Part shown: piece by piece, positions 34,040-43,719 of the stretch
Numbering within the stretch: the first letter of the stretch is position 1
Layout: the number at the start of each line of letters is the position of its first letter
Assembly: GCA_020912385.1 (NCBI GenBank)
Contig: CP087215.1
Location: 2,046,001 to 2,110,000, forward strand
DNA: 64,000 nt
Direction: 5' to 3'
Source of the DNA: Neofusicoccum parvum
Taxonomy: Eukaryota; Ascomycota; Dothideomycetes; Botryosphaeriales; Botryosphaeriaceae
Translations under genes and position numbers: made by a program
Notes under the pieces: generated by a model
The model's input: only the letters and a program-made list of their open reading frames with translations
Told to the model about the DNA's origin: nothing
Database searches by the model: none

Positions 34040-34524
34040 CGACCGGAGAGCATGAAGTTGCGGTTGCACGCTACAGAGAACGAGGCGAGGCTTGCTGATG
34101 CGCAGGCAGCTGGAAGTATCATTGCAGGAGTTAAGAGGTAATGGATACGGTTATGCTGCATCTTGGTGATGTCTTCAACGCTCCGAGACGGGACGCGTTA
34201 CAGGGGTTATTCATATGTGCGCGTGTGAACGCTATTCGGAGAGCTCGCCGAAGCGTGGTGTTTACCTAAATCACATCGGTTCATCGTCAAGGCAGAGAAT
34301 GGGATATCAATACGGGCGGACAAGATGCTGGTGCCACAGCATTGATGGGATGGTGTGCGTGAGTCGAGTGAGACGCGCATGGGCGCGAAAGCACTGACGC
34401 GAGGCGCGTGACTGCCCGATGTGGCGCAATCGCCGAATGTCCGGCGTCATCGCTCCCCAGCCAACAGCTCCGTATCAGCTATCAGCTCCCGACTTCCTCC
34501 ACCCACACCACACCCACAACCACC
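34040..34524. other. Intergenic, aminopeptidase promoter side
   Basis: No gene seen. The last 80 bases before the aminopeptidase ATG are C/A-rich with CACCAC repeats, a typical fungal leader. Confidence 0.5.
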
Positions 34525-35789
34525 ATGAAGTCTGCTACTATTATCTCATCCTTCGCTGCTGCCGCTTCGGCGCTGTCGATCCTGCGCGACGGCCAGGCGC
34601 CGCTCAAGGAGCCCAGCATCGACGCTGCCGACGAGTATCTTATCGAGCTTGCTCCCGGCGAGACGCGCTGGATCAAGGAGGACGAGAAGTGGGAGCTTCG
34701 CAGGGTGAGTCAGCCGCTGGCATGTCGCAGCACGCCAACTGACAGCTGCGCAGCAAGGCATCAACTTCTTCGACATCACCGACACCCAGGACCTCGGCTC
34801 GACGTCTAGCGCCCGTACCGCCGCGACCGTCAAGTTCCCGCCCACGACCTCCTACAATGACACCGTGAAGCCGCTGCTCAAGCAGCTGGAGAAGAAGAAC
34901 ATGCGCAAGCACCTGGAAACCTTCACGGCTTTCCACACGCGCTACTACCGTTCGCAGTACGGCGCTGAGTCGTCGGCTTGGCTGCTGTCTCAGGTCAACC
35001 AGACTTTGGCCGATGCCGGCGCGCTTGACCATGGTGCGACGGTGAAGCCCTTCGAGCACCCGTGGGGCCAAAGTAGCATCATCGCCACAATTCCTGGCAA
35101 GAGTGACAAGACGGTTGTGATTGGTGCGCACCAGGATAGTATCAACCTATTCCTGCCGTCCCTCCTAGCGGCCCCTGGTGCCGACGACGGTAAGAAACCC
35201 TGTTCAAAGGCCGAAATCCTGCTAATTTTTCATGCGCGAAGATGGCTCCGGCACCGTCACCATTCTCGAGGCGTTGAGGGTGCTGCTGACGTCCGACGAT
35301 ATCCTGAAGGGTAAGGGCGAGAACACGGTCGAGTTCCACTGGTACTCTGCCGAGGAGGGCGGTCTGCTTGGGTCGCAAGCAATCTTCCAGTCGTACGAGA
35401 AGGAGAGTAAGAATGTCAAGGCGATGCTGCAACAAGACATGACGGGCTACGTCCAGAAGACGTTGGACGCGGGTGAGCCCGAGTCGGTCGGCGTCATTAC
35501 CGACTACGTCGACCCTGGTCTTACCGAGTTCATCAAAGAGGTCATCACGACCTACTGCGACATCCCGTACGTCCTGACCAAGTGCGGTTATGCCTGCTCG
35601 GATCATGCCAGCGCGAGCAAGGCCGGCTACCCGTCGGCTTTCGTCATCGAGAGCGATTTCAAGTACTCAGACAAGAAGATCCACACCACGGAGGACAAGA
35701 TCGAGTACCTGAGCTTCGATCACATGCTGCAGCATGCGAAGCTGACGCTAGGCCTGGCATACGAGCTGGCGTTCGCTAAGTTCGATTAG
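34525..35789 (+). CDS. LAP1: Secreted leucine aminopeptidase (M28E)
   Basis: Releases N-terminal residues from peptides outside the cell. Exons 34525-34704, 34754-35189 and 35242-35789 give 387 aa, the usual size. A signal peptide ([16 protein letters not shown]) and a propeptide with [11 protein letters not shown] are followed by the M28 catalytic domain. The two-zinc site is complete: GAHQDS (His), GADDDGSGT (bridging Asp, rebuilt across intron 2), AEEGGLLGS (catalytic Glu/zinc Glu), DMTGY (Asp) and [11 protein letters not shown] (His). The disulfide pair of the LAP group is in [10 protein letters not shown]. Several N-glycosylation sites are present. Very close in plan to fungal Lap1. Confidence 0.95.
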
Positions 35790-36540
35790 AGGGGCCATTG
35801 GCCAACCGGTTGGCCTGTTTCTCCACGTTTCTTGTTTGTCCCCTGTCTCATATGATTCATCTGCAGTAGTAATGAGGAGGCACAAAGAGGAGATACGAAA
35901 CTGCCAGGGGCACGGTTAAGCTTGAAGCGGAATAGAGGCTGTTGAACATTTCCACGTGCATTTGAATTTCGACCGAGATGAGGTTAAGCTTCCCCCGCAT
36001 TCGGCCCCTGCCGCCCCAGACGCCCCCCAGACGCCACAACTGATCTGCAGGTACTAAGCGTCCGCTTCTCCCTCTACAGCGTTAGGTGCGTCCTTATTTT
36101 ATTGCTCTATACCGCAGTTGTCAATATCCATGTGCTCGAAGACGATGTACCGAGGAGGGTTGGACATAGTTGACGGCCTGGCCCCTGCAACCAGGCCAGG
36201 AACACGACGCTGCTCGGTATCACACCGAGCCTAGGTACTAGGCCATTGGCTGTGGAGATGAGGAGCTGCTACGATCTGCGCGAGCGTTTCCACGAGCCAC
36301 TACGGGAAGAGCAAAATGTTTGCTGCTCGGCGACATGTGCTTCGGCTGGTGACGAGAGGGCTGTTGACAAGTGAGGGGAGGCTTTCATGTATAAGAGCTG
36401 GGACGGCGATTGCGACATTCCCTCTTCAGCAAACGACAAGTCTCTCAGCAGTCACACAGCTCTTCCGCACAGCTGCTCCTGAACCAATTGCTCTTCTCAC
36501 GGTCCTTGCCTGAACCAATTCGACCTTCACCACCATCAAC
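35790..36540. other. Intergenic, CFEM promoter side
   Basis: No gene seen; includes the TATA element listed next and a leader with two copies of CTGAACCAATT at 36479-36489 and 36510-36520. Confidence 0.5.
36390..36395 (+). promoter_or_regulatory. TATA-like box of the CFEM gene
   Basis: TATAAG in TGTATAAGAGC, 151 bp upstream of the CFEM ATG. Confidence 0.4.
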
Positions 36541-37053
36541 ATGAAGACCTTCTCCGTCCTCGCCGGCCTCTTCGCCGCCATCACCACCGTCTCGGCCCAG
36601 GCTGGCTGTGTGTCCTCGGCTCAGTCGCTCGTCCCCTCTTGCGCGCAGTCTTGCATTCTCGCGGCCAAGTCGTCCATCGGCTGCACCGTCGAGACCGACT
36701 TCGCCTGCGCCTGCTCCTCGTCGGCCGCCCTCGCCACCAACTCGGCCCTGACCGCCTGCGTGCTCAGCGCCTGCAACAACGACGTCGCGACCGCCCTGCA
36801 GGCCTCGTCCGGCGCCCAGGAGATCTGCTCTTGCGTCGCCACCGCCGCCCCCGACTCCGGCGCCGGCCCGACCACGCCCGCCGGCTCCTCTGCCCCCGCT
36901 GCCACCACTCCGGCTGGCTCCGCACCCGCGAGCAGCGCGCCTGCCGGCTCCGAGTCCGCACCGAGCTCCCCGGCGCCGTCGGCGAGCGGTGGTGCTGGTG
37001 GCGCGTGCCCCGGTCAGGTCACCAAGACGGTGTTGACGACCATCACGATCTAA
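36541..37053 (+). CDS. CFEM-domain secreted protein
   Basis: Single-exon 170-aa protein. Signal peptide MKTFSVLAGLFAAITTVSA; then the CFEM core with the diagnostic Asp-x-x-Cys-x-Cys motif in ETDFACACSS and flanking cysteines (PSCAQSC, SIGC, TACVLSAC, EICSC), ten cysteines in all; then an Ala/Ser/Pro/Thr-rich tail and a short end VTKTVLTTITI. CFEM proteins bind haem or act in wall structure and host interaction. Unlike GPI-anchored members there is no hydrophobic C-terminus, so it is probably secreted or wall-associated. Right after the stop, ATG-GTGAGT and a later CTAAC...CCAG pair look like an intron in the 3' UTR or the alternative last exon of a longer form. Confidence 0.9.
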   Translation: MKTFSVLAGLFAAITTVSAQAGCVSSAQSLVPSCAQSCILAAKSSIGCTVETDFACACSSSAALATNSALTACVLSACNNDVATALQASSGAQEICSCVATAAPDSGAGPTTPAGSSAPAATTPAGSAPASSAPAGSESAPSSPAPSASGGAGGACPGQVTKTVLTTITI

Positions 37054-38375
37054 AATGGTGAGTCCGCGATCTCGAACCTTAAAATCAAGGTTTGCCGCCG
37101 ACGAACCGAACAACCAAAGCTAACAGCCGCCAGTCAACGACGATGACGCCAGGAAGCGAGATTTTCGTCGCGATGGGTCTGTGGGGTCTGGTGGCCGTCT
37201 GGCTGGGATTGTTCCAACGGCATGTGGACGGTGACGGCGGCAGTGGGAAGGGGAAGAGCGGCATGGATACGCTGGTCGCGGCCCGACGTGACCTCCATGT
37301 GAAAGCGGCTGTAAATATTACTCCTCCAAGCAACAACACAAACATAGTGTAGTGTGAATAGCAAATGGCATGTGCATGCAAACCAAAGGGCTTTTCTCTT
37401 TCGCCGAGGCTTGATGTGCTGTGATGACATGGGTAGAAAATGCGGGGGACGGAAAGAAAGCTGGGATGGCTGCAGGGCCGCCGGCGGAGGTGCCCTGGGT
37501 CGGTTAAATGCACCCCTCCCAGGCCCCGCAGCACAACTGGGTGCGTGGTGACGGCAAGTTTTTCTTGTGAAGCCTGGACGGGCTGCTGCTCTGGGCGAAA
37601 ACCTCCGGCCTCCGACTCGAGCGGGCTTTGCGCCGGGCGGAGCAGTTGCTGCTGCGGCGCGACGACGGCCGTGATTGTTGCAAGGCAGAAAAGAGGAACG
37701 GGCTGCGCCAGTGAGTGAATGAGGCGCTCTTAAGCTTAAGATAGTTTTTCCTCCGGTCAACGCTGTGGGACTGACGAATTTGGTTGACTAGCTGGACCGT
37801 CCATCGCCCTGTACCACCGGGAGCGAGGCGTTGCGAGCCAGGTTCGAGTTTGTACGGTACCGGCGTTCGACCATGGCGAGCAGACCCGAAGGCGTCACCG
37901 GCACAGCGGTGACTTCACCTGTCCTAGCTGTGCTGTCACTGCTCTGCGTGGGGTCACGCACCAGGCTGGAGCAGCGGAACAGTCGGGAGCGAGGCAGACA
38001 GGAGGCAGACAACGGGGACCGCGACAAGAGCACGACGTGTCTGGTCATCCGACGGCTGTGCGGCAGTGCAAAGCCGCATCGGGAGCCGGTGAGGACGAGT
38101 GTGCCTTGCAGGATGGCCGTGGACGGGATTTTGGCGGGTTCGTCAGCCACCCTGCGACGATCTCCCGCTCGCTCGTGAGGATTGGCGTGTCCCCACCAGC
38201 TTGCAGCTCCAGCCAGCACATCCCCACCACCCACCTGCCCAGTCAGCCCCCGCCCTCGTCCTAATCGCGCGCCAACCAGCGCCTTCCGTGGCTCTCACAA
38301 CCGGGCAGATGCGACATGTAAAGCCATCCGGCCGCCCCGCTCCCACCGCGCCGCTCTCGCCACGGCTCCGTCAGC
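37054..38375. other. Intergenic, no gene seen
   Basis: About 1.3 kb. Several overlapping frames of mixed Arg/Ser/Pro composition; none convincing. The last 150 bases are C-rich leader of the RBR gene. Confidence 0.5.
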
Positions 38376-40400
38376 ATGCTGTCCGGTCTCCCCTTTCGCG
38401 CAAGCCTGCGCCCCCGCCTGCCCGCTCCCGAGCCAGCCCACGCGACCCCAGTGCCAAACCGGGCCCAGAGCAGCAGCCCCGGCCAGCCCTTCGATCCCGA
38501 TGAGGCTTGCCTTCAGCCTGACGACCCCGATTTAAGCGACCTCAACGCCCAGCTCCATGTCCTCACCACCGTCTTCCCCGACGTCCAGCCCGAGGTCTTC
38601 CGCGAGATGCTGCACAGCTTCTCCGAGGAGAGCAGACTCGAAGTCGTTACCGAAGCCATGCTCAGAGCGCCCGACCGCTGGGTGCGCGGCCGCCACCGCG
38701 CCCCGCTCGAACAGCCCGGTCAGGCCAGCAACGGGGGATACCTTTCGCGCCGCACATCGAACAACGATCCTCGCCTGCCCGTCGAGGAGAAATTTCGGAA
38801 CGAGGCCTATAAGCTGGCAGTCAAGGAGACATTGTACCAGGAGTTTAAGGGTCTGAGCCACTCGACAATCCGGGGAGTGCTGGCCGAATGCAACTATTCC
38901 TATACGCATGCCCGCCCCACACTGCTGGCCCTGGTCTCCAAGTCCTGGAGAGTTTCCGTTACGAACTTCTTTACACGACGCAAGGCTCCGTCTTCTGAGG
39001 ATCACCCGCTTGTCGCATGGCAGAAGCCCGACCCCAGGATCGGTGGAGCTCTGGTGCCGAGGCTGGTGCCGACCAAGAGCGCTGAGCTGAACGTGGAGCT
39101 GTACGACACCCTTTTAATGCCGCTGCTTGTTAAGCAGAGTGACGAGAGACTGGTTCAAGACCGCGCTCTCGCCGAGCAGCTCAACGAGGAGGAAGCCGAG
39201 GAAGCCGGCGAGATGTACGACTGCGAGTGCTGCTTCACCCCCAGCGCATTCGAGCACATGTCATCTTGCGACCAGAGTGGGCACTGGATCTGCTTCCGCT
39301 GCATTCGTTTCTCCATGAACGAAGCAATCTATGGGCAAGGCTGGGCCCGCAGCGTCAACTCGGAAAGGCTGACGCTGACCTGTATTGCGCCTGTGGCTGA
39401 TGGTCAATGCCAAGGCTGTCTTCCGCAGCACTCCGTCCGGCGAGCCCTTGCCGAGGAGCGCGACGGCGATGCGACCTTCCGCAAGTTTGAAGAGCGTGCA
39501 GTCACCGATTCTCTTCTAAAAAGCGAGCTTCCCTTCATTCAATGCCCCTTTTGCGCCTACGCCGAAGTCGACGACGTCACGTTGCCCCTCCTGGCTTGGA
39601 AGCCCCAATCGCGCCGTGCATTGGGCCTCTCCGCCGTCTCGGCCGCGCATTTCCTTTACATCAGACCCATCTGCATGCTCATCCGCTTCCTATCCCTGTT
39701 CAGTTTCTTCTTCATCACGCTCAACTACCTCCTCCCCTCGCGCTGGCGCATCGACCTCATCTCCCCGGTCCTCGCGTCCCGCACGCGCGTCGCGCGGCGG
39801 CGGCGCGGGCTGCGCTTCCACTGCGGCAACCCGCACTGCGGGCGCAGCAGCTGCCTCAACTGCCACAAGCCGTGGCGCGACCCGCACGTGTGCCACGAGT
39901 CGGCGCTGGCGTCGCTGCGCACGCACGTGGAGAACGCGGTGTCGAACGCGGTGAAGCGGACGTGCCCGCGGTGCAACACGTCGTTCCTGAAGTCGGGGGG
40001 GTGCAACAAGCTGGCGTGCGTGTGCGGGTACGCCATGTGCTACGTGTGCCGCAAGCGCATCGCGCCGGACGAGGGCTACCAGCACTTCTGCAACCACTTC
40101 CGCGGCAACAACCCCGGCGTCGGCAACGCGTGCCGCGAGTGCGACAAGTGCCACCTGTACGCCGAGGAGGACGTCGAGGCCACGGTCCGCCAGGCCGCGC
40201 TGGTCGCCGAGCGCGAGTGGAAGGAGCGCAACGGCGAGGCGCTGGCCGGCGCCGCCGCCGGCCTGGCCGTCAAGCAGGGCGCGTTGCTGGCTGGCCCCGG
40301 CGCCGGCGGCGGGAAGGCTGGCGCGGAGATTGTGGGCGTGCAGGGCGGCAGCGAGTGGGAGGAATGGCTGGATTGGGTGGTTGATGCTGTGTTGGCGTAG
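38376..40400 (+). CDS. RBR (RING-IBR-RING) E3 ubiquitin ligase, RNF216-like, membrane type
   Basis: Intronless, 674 aa. RBR ligases pass ubiquitin from E2 to a catalytic Cys in RING2, then to substrate. An N-terminal CUE-like helical segment (LNAQLHVLTTVFPDVQPEVF) is followed near 290 by RING1 (YDCECCF...CDQSGHWICFRCI, later CIAPVADGQCQGC). The IBR begins IQCPFCAYAEVDD but is then interrupted by about 85 residues containing a strongly hydrophobic segment (RFLSLFSFFFITLNYLL) and a basic stretch, before resuming FHCGNPHCGRSSCLNCHKPW. RING2 reads RTCPRCNTSFLKSGGCNKLA then CVCGYAMCYVCRKRI; the catalytic Cys would be that of GGCNKLACVCG. The C-terminus is Gly/Ala-rich. The domain order matches RNF216/TRIAD3. 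Membrane anchoring inside the IBR is inferred from hydrophobicity. Confidence 0.88.
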   Translation: MLSGLPFRASLRPRLPAPEPAHATPVPNRAQSSSPGQPFDPDEACLQPDDPDLSDLNAQLHVLTTVFPDVQPEVFREMLHSFSEESRLEVVTEAMLRAPDRWVRGRHRAPLEQPGQASNGGYLSRRTSNNDPRLPVEEKFRNEAYKLAVKETLYQEFKGLSHSTIRGVLAECNYSYTHARPTLLALVSKSWRVSVTNFFTRRKAPSSEDHPLVAWQKPDPRIGGALVPRLVPTKSAELNVELYDTLLMPLLVKQSDERLVQDRALAEQLNEEEAEEAGEMYDCECCFTPSAFEHMSSCDQSGHWICFRCIRFSMNEAIYGQGWARSVNSERLTLTCIAPVADGQCQGCLPQHSVRRALAEERDGDATFRKFEERAVTDSLLKSELPFIQCPFCAYAEVDDVTLPLLAWKPQSRRALGLSAVSAAHFLYIRPICMLIRFLSLFSFFFITLNYLLPSRWRIDLISPVLASRTRVARRRRGLRFHCGNPHCGRSSCLNCHKPWRDPHVCHESALASLRTHVENAVSNAVKRTCPRCNTSFLKSGGCNKLACVCGYAMCYVCRKRIAPDEGYQHFCNHFRGNNPGVGNACRECDKCHLYAEEDVEATVRQAALVAEREWKERNGEALAGAAAGLAVKQGALLAGPGAGGGKAGAEIVGVQGGSEWEEWLDWVVDAVLA

Positions 40401-41389
40401 GTGAGCGACGCGACGTATGTCTTCCCCTCTCCTCCTTTTTCTGTGCAAGGCGTTATCCGTCTGTCTTTGTTGGGTGGTCTTTGGTCTGGGGGGCTTGGGA
40501 AGGGCGTTCCGGATGGCATAGCGATGGCGCTTGTCTGGTTATTCTTTTACGGGCGTTTGAGAATGGGATAGAACGGGGTGGAGGACATCATGTCGTTCGT
40601 TACTCATACTTGGGCGGCTAAGTTTATTATATCTAATGCGCAAAGCAATATACGTAGAGATGAACGAGTCAGAAGCTTTACTGGGACTGATGTGTTGGAG
40701 TTAGTGCTGTGATCGAAGTCGTTATGTGGTTTGAGTTGGTGGAAGCTCAACGCTACTTGGTCGCTGCTTGTACCCTGCCAATTCCAGGTCTGTAGTGCGG
40801 CGCTCAAGTCCCTAATTTATTTTGTCGTCACTGCCTATTAATGCTAGATTAAAGCATTGCAGATATCGGGGGCTGAGGGCAATCTGACGAAGTTATCTTC
40901 AAACTACGCCTCAGAATTTGACAGCAGTCCTTCAGAAATCTCCAGGAAATCAGGAGCCAGTAAGGCCGGTCAAGATGGAAACCCTGGAGGAGAGAATGGT
41001 GTTGAAGAGGGATGCCGGTTGTCGGCACCGGACGGGGGATTCTCGGGCCGCCCGGAAGTGATCGCATTGCGTCATCGTACGATTGCGCCTCACTCCAACA
41101 CCACCATCGCTGTATATCACTACCACCAACCACCCTCTTTCAGGCGTGACACGCTCACTTCAAGTGGCACTGGCTTTGAACTGTACAGAAAGAGATACCC
41201 CTCACGTCACTGGAGTTAGCCGTCCTGCAGCATTTCACCTGTCAGGCAACACCATCGGAAGATCCGGATACTGTTTGATACCCTACGTTTCCCCGTAAGC
41301 GCTGCTGTCTGCTTCGCATCACGATCCTTTGATCGAGGTTCATAATCCGAATCCCACCTGGTTCACCATCTGTACCGCAATAGTTCGTA
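40401..41389. other. Intergenic, no gene seen
   Basis: Between the RBR and DHCR24-like genes. The small frame 40857-41219 has no motif. Confidence 0.5.
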
Positions 41390-42922
41390 ATGTCTACTAT
41401 GGAAGAGCACAACACCGCCGTCAAGGCAATCGCGTCCCAGGTCGAGGATTTCTACAAGCGCAAGGAGGCCTTTCGCATCTACCATGGTTCAACCAACAGT
41501 ACGAGGATTGTCCAGTTTGACAGGAAGAAGATGGTGGACATGAGTGGCTTCAACCACGTCCTGAAAGTCGACAAAGAACGCAGCGTTGCATTGGTGCAGC
41601 CGAACGTGCCCATGGACGCACTAGCCGAGGAGACCCTGAAGTACGGCTTGATACCACCTATCGTCATGGAGTTCCCAGGTATCACGACCGGTGGTGGCTT
41701 CTCTGGAGTAGCCGGCGAAAGCTCGTCCTGGAAGTGGGGCTTCTTCGACCGCATCGTCAATTGGTGTGATGTTGTCCTGCCTACCGGAGAAATCACGAGA
41801 GCATCTCCAACTGAGAATGAGGATCTATTCTACGGTGCCCCTGGAACCTACGGCACTCTCTGTGTGACTACGCTGTTTGAGCTTCAGCTCATACCTGCCA
41901 GAAAGTTCGTCGAGCTGGAGTACGTGACAGTCGATAGCGTGCCATCAGCCATCAGTACTATCCAGCGCGCCATGGCCGAAGACAAGCACGAATACATTGA
42001 CGGAATCATGTTCTCCCTCAACCGAGGCACCATCATGCTCGGCAAAATGGTAGACACGCCCTCCGTGCCAGCAATCAAGACCCAACGCTTCTCCCGTCCG
42101 TGGGACAACTGGTTCTACCTGCACGCCTCCTCCGTCACCAAGCCGGGCAAGGACAACCACATCGAGTTGGTCCCGCTCACAGACTACCTCTTCCGCTACG
42201 ACCGCGGCGCCTTCTGGACCGGCCGCTACGCCTTCAAGCGCTTCCACACGCCCTTCGACCGCCTCTCCCGCCTCATCCTCGACCGCCTCATGCACACCCG
42301 CCGCATGTACGCCGCCCTCAACGCCAGCGGCTTCACGCAGCAATACATCATCCAGGACCTCGCGCTGCCGTTTGACGGCGCCGAGGACTTCATCACCTGG
42401 GTCGACAAGGAGGTCAAGAACTACCCGCTCTGGCTGTGCCCGCTGCGCGTCGAGAACAAGCAGGCCGTCCCGCTGCGCGCCACGATCGGATCGAACCCGA
42501 AGAAGGCGCGCGCGCCAGCGGACGACCACGGCACGCCGTCGTCGACGTCATCCTCGCCGGAAGACTCGAGCAAGGAGGCCGCCGACGGCCCGCGGTTCCT
42601 GCTCAACGTCGGCGTGTGGGGCCCCGGCCCCCGCCGCGCGGAGCCGTTCGTGGCGCTGAATCGCGCGCTGGAGGCCGAGGTCAGGCGGCTGGGCGGGTTC
42701 AAGTGGCTGTACGCGAACGCGTACTACACGGAGGATGAGTTTTGGCAGATTTACGACAGGGAGTGGTATGAGGGGTTGAGACGGAAGTACAAGGCCGAGA
42801 CGCTGCCGACCGTGTACGAGAAGGTGAGGGCGAAGGAGGAGAGGGTGCCGATTAGTGGGTTGAGGGGGATTAAGACGGCCATGTTTGGGGGGAGCGGAGG
42901 GAAGCATCTTTTGGGGAAGTAG
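41390..42922 (+). CDS. DHCR24/Dwf1-like FAD-binding delta(24)-sterol reductase
   Basis: Intronless, 510 aa. The N-terminal FAD-binding (PCMH) domain is clear: RIYHGSTNSTR, LVQPNVPMDALAEETLKYGL, EFPGITTGGGFSGVAGESSS, CDVVLPTGEI and FYGAPGTYGTLCVTTLFEL. The C-terminal half keeps DHCR24-type stretches KPWDNWFYLHA-like (RPWDNWFYLH), TDYLFRYDRGAFWTGRYAF, and WLYANAYYTEDEFW. DHCR24 reduces the C24 double bond of sterols with NADPH and is membrane-linked in animals and plants. Ergosterol synthesis in fungi uses a different C24 reductase (ERG4), so the substrate of this homologue is open; no TM helix is seen at the N-terminus. A Ser/Lys/Pro-rich insert lies near residues 370-400. The ATG ATGTCTACTATGG has a second in-frame ATG three codons later. 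Confidence 0.9.
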   Translation: MSTMEEHNTAVKAIASQVEDFYKRKEAFRIYHGSTNSTRIVQFDRKKMVDMSGFNHVLKVDKERSVALVQPNVPMDALAEETLKYGLIPPIVMEFPGITTGGGFSGVAGESSSWKWGFFDRIVNWCDVVLPTGEITRASPTENEDLFYGAPGTYGTLCVTTLFELQLIPARKFVELEYVTVDSVPSAISTIQRAMAEDKHEYIDGIMFSLNRGTIMLGKMVDTPSVPAIKTQRFSRPWDNWFYLHASSVTKPGKDNHIELVPLTDYLFRYDRGAFWTGRYAFKRFHTPFDRLSRLILDRLMHTRRMYAALNASGFTQQYIIQDLALPFDGAEDFITWVDKEVKNYPLWLCPLRVENKQAVPLRATIGSNPKKARAPADDHGTPSSTSSSPEDSSKEAADGPRFLLNVGVWGPGPRRAEPFVALNRALEAEVRRLGGFKWLYANAYYTEDEFWQIYDREWYEGLRRKYKAETLPTVYEKVRAKEERVPISGLRGIKTAMFGGSGGKHLLGK

Positions 42923-43719
42923 AGGTGTCGTCGGGTTTGAACGGCGAGGGATTGATGGCAGATATGTGATGGATGTGCTTCGCTACTGGAAATTACGTGT
43001 TTGTGAGTTGTTCGAAATTTCAACAAAGAATAACCTGTGCTTTCAACAGTGCGGTTCTATCAGATGTGCCTGTTAATGGCGTGCCCAACTAGCAGGGCGC
43101 TGTCCGTAATTAAGGTCTCTATTCGTTGTCCCGAAGATCTGCCTCGGCCGATATATCAGCAGGCGAATCATGGGTATGCAACGCCAGGACTCTATCCCCA
43201 CAAGAAATGCACCAAAATGCACTCTCGGCTCAGCTTCAACCGGATCTCTCTTCTTGGATTAGTGCTATGGAGATATCAAAAATCCGCACTGTTCTGTGAG
43301 CCGCCGGCCGGGGTTACCGTTAAGTGAATGCTTCTCATTGGGCAACACGCCCCGCTCGTCGCTATAATCACCTCGTTATCTGTACCTGTTTCTCGCCAGA
43401 CCTCGATCTGACGCAATTGATCACACCGTTTGTTGAACTAAACCTTAACTCCGGGGCGGATTTGGCAGGTAACCACATCTTGGCAATGTCTTCCCTAGCA
43501 GATTTACGCGTACGCCAAAACTCTCCCCGCTCTGCTCACTCCACTATGATAGTCATGCTGCGGCGATAGGGGTATTTCCGTGCTTGGGAGACCAATGGGG
43601 TAGTGTCTTCGACAACTCCGACTCGGTGTCGTTGCGAAACGATGGGAATATAAGACACTCGATGGCGCTCTGCAATCCAACCTTTTGCCAGTACGCCTCT
43701 CACACGACTTCCATCCACC
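42923..43719. other. Intergenic, BBE-oxidase promoter side
   Basis: No gene seen. AT-richer stretch followed by the TATA-like element of the next gene. Confidence 0.5.
43649..43654 (+). promoter_or_regulatory. TATA-like box of the BBE oxidase gene
   Basis: TATAAG in GGAATATAAGACAC, 66 bp upstream of the ATG. Confidence 0.4.
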
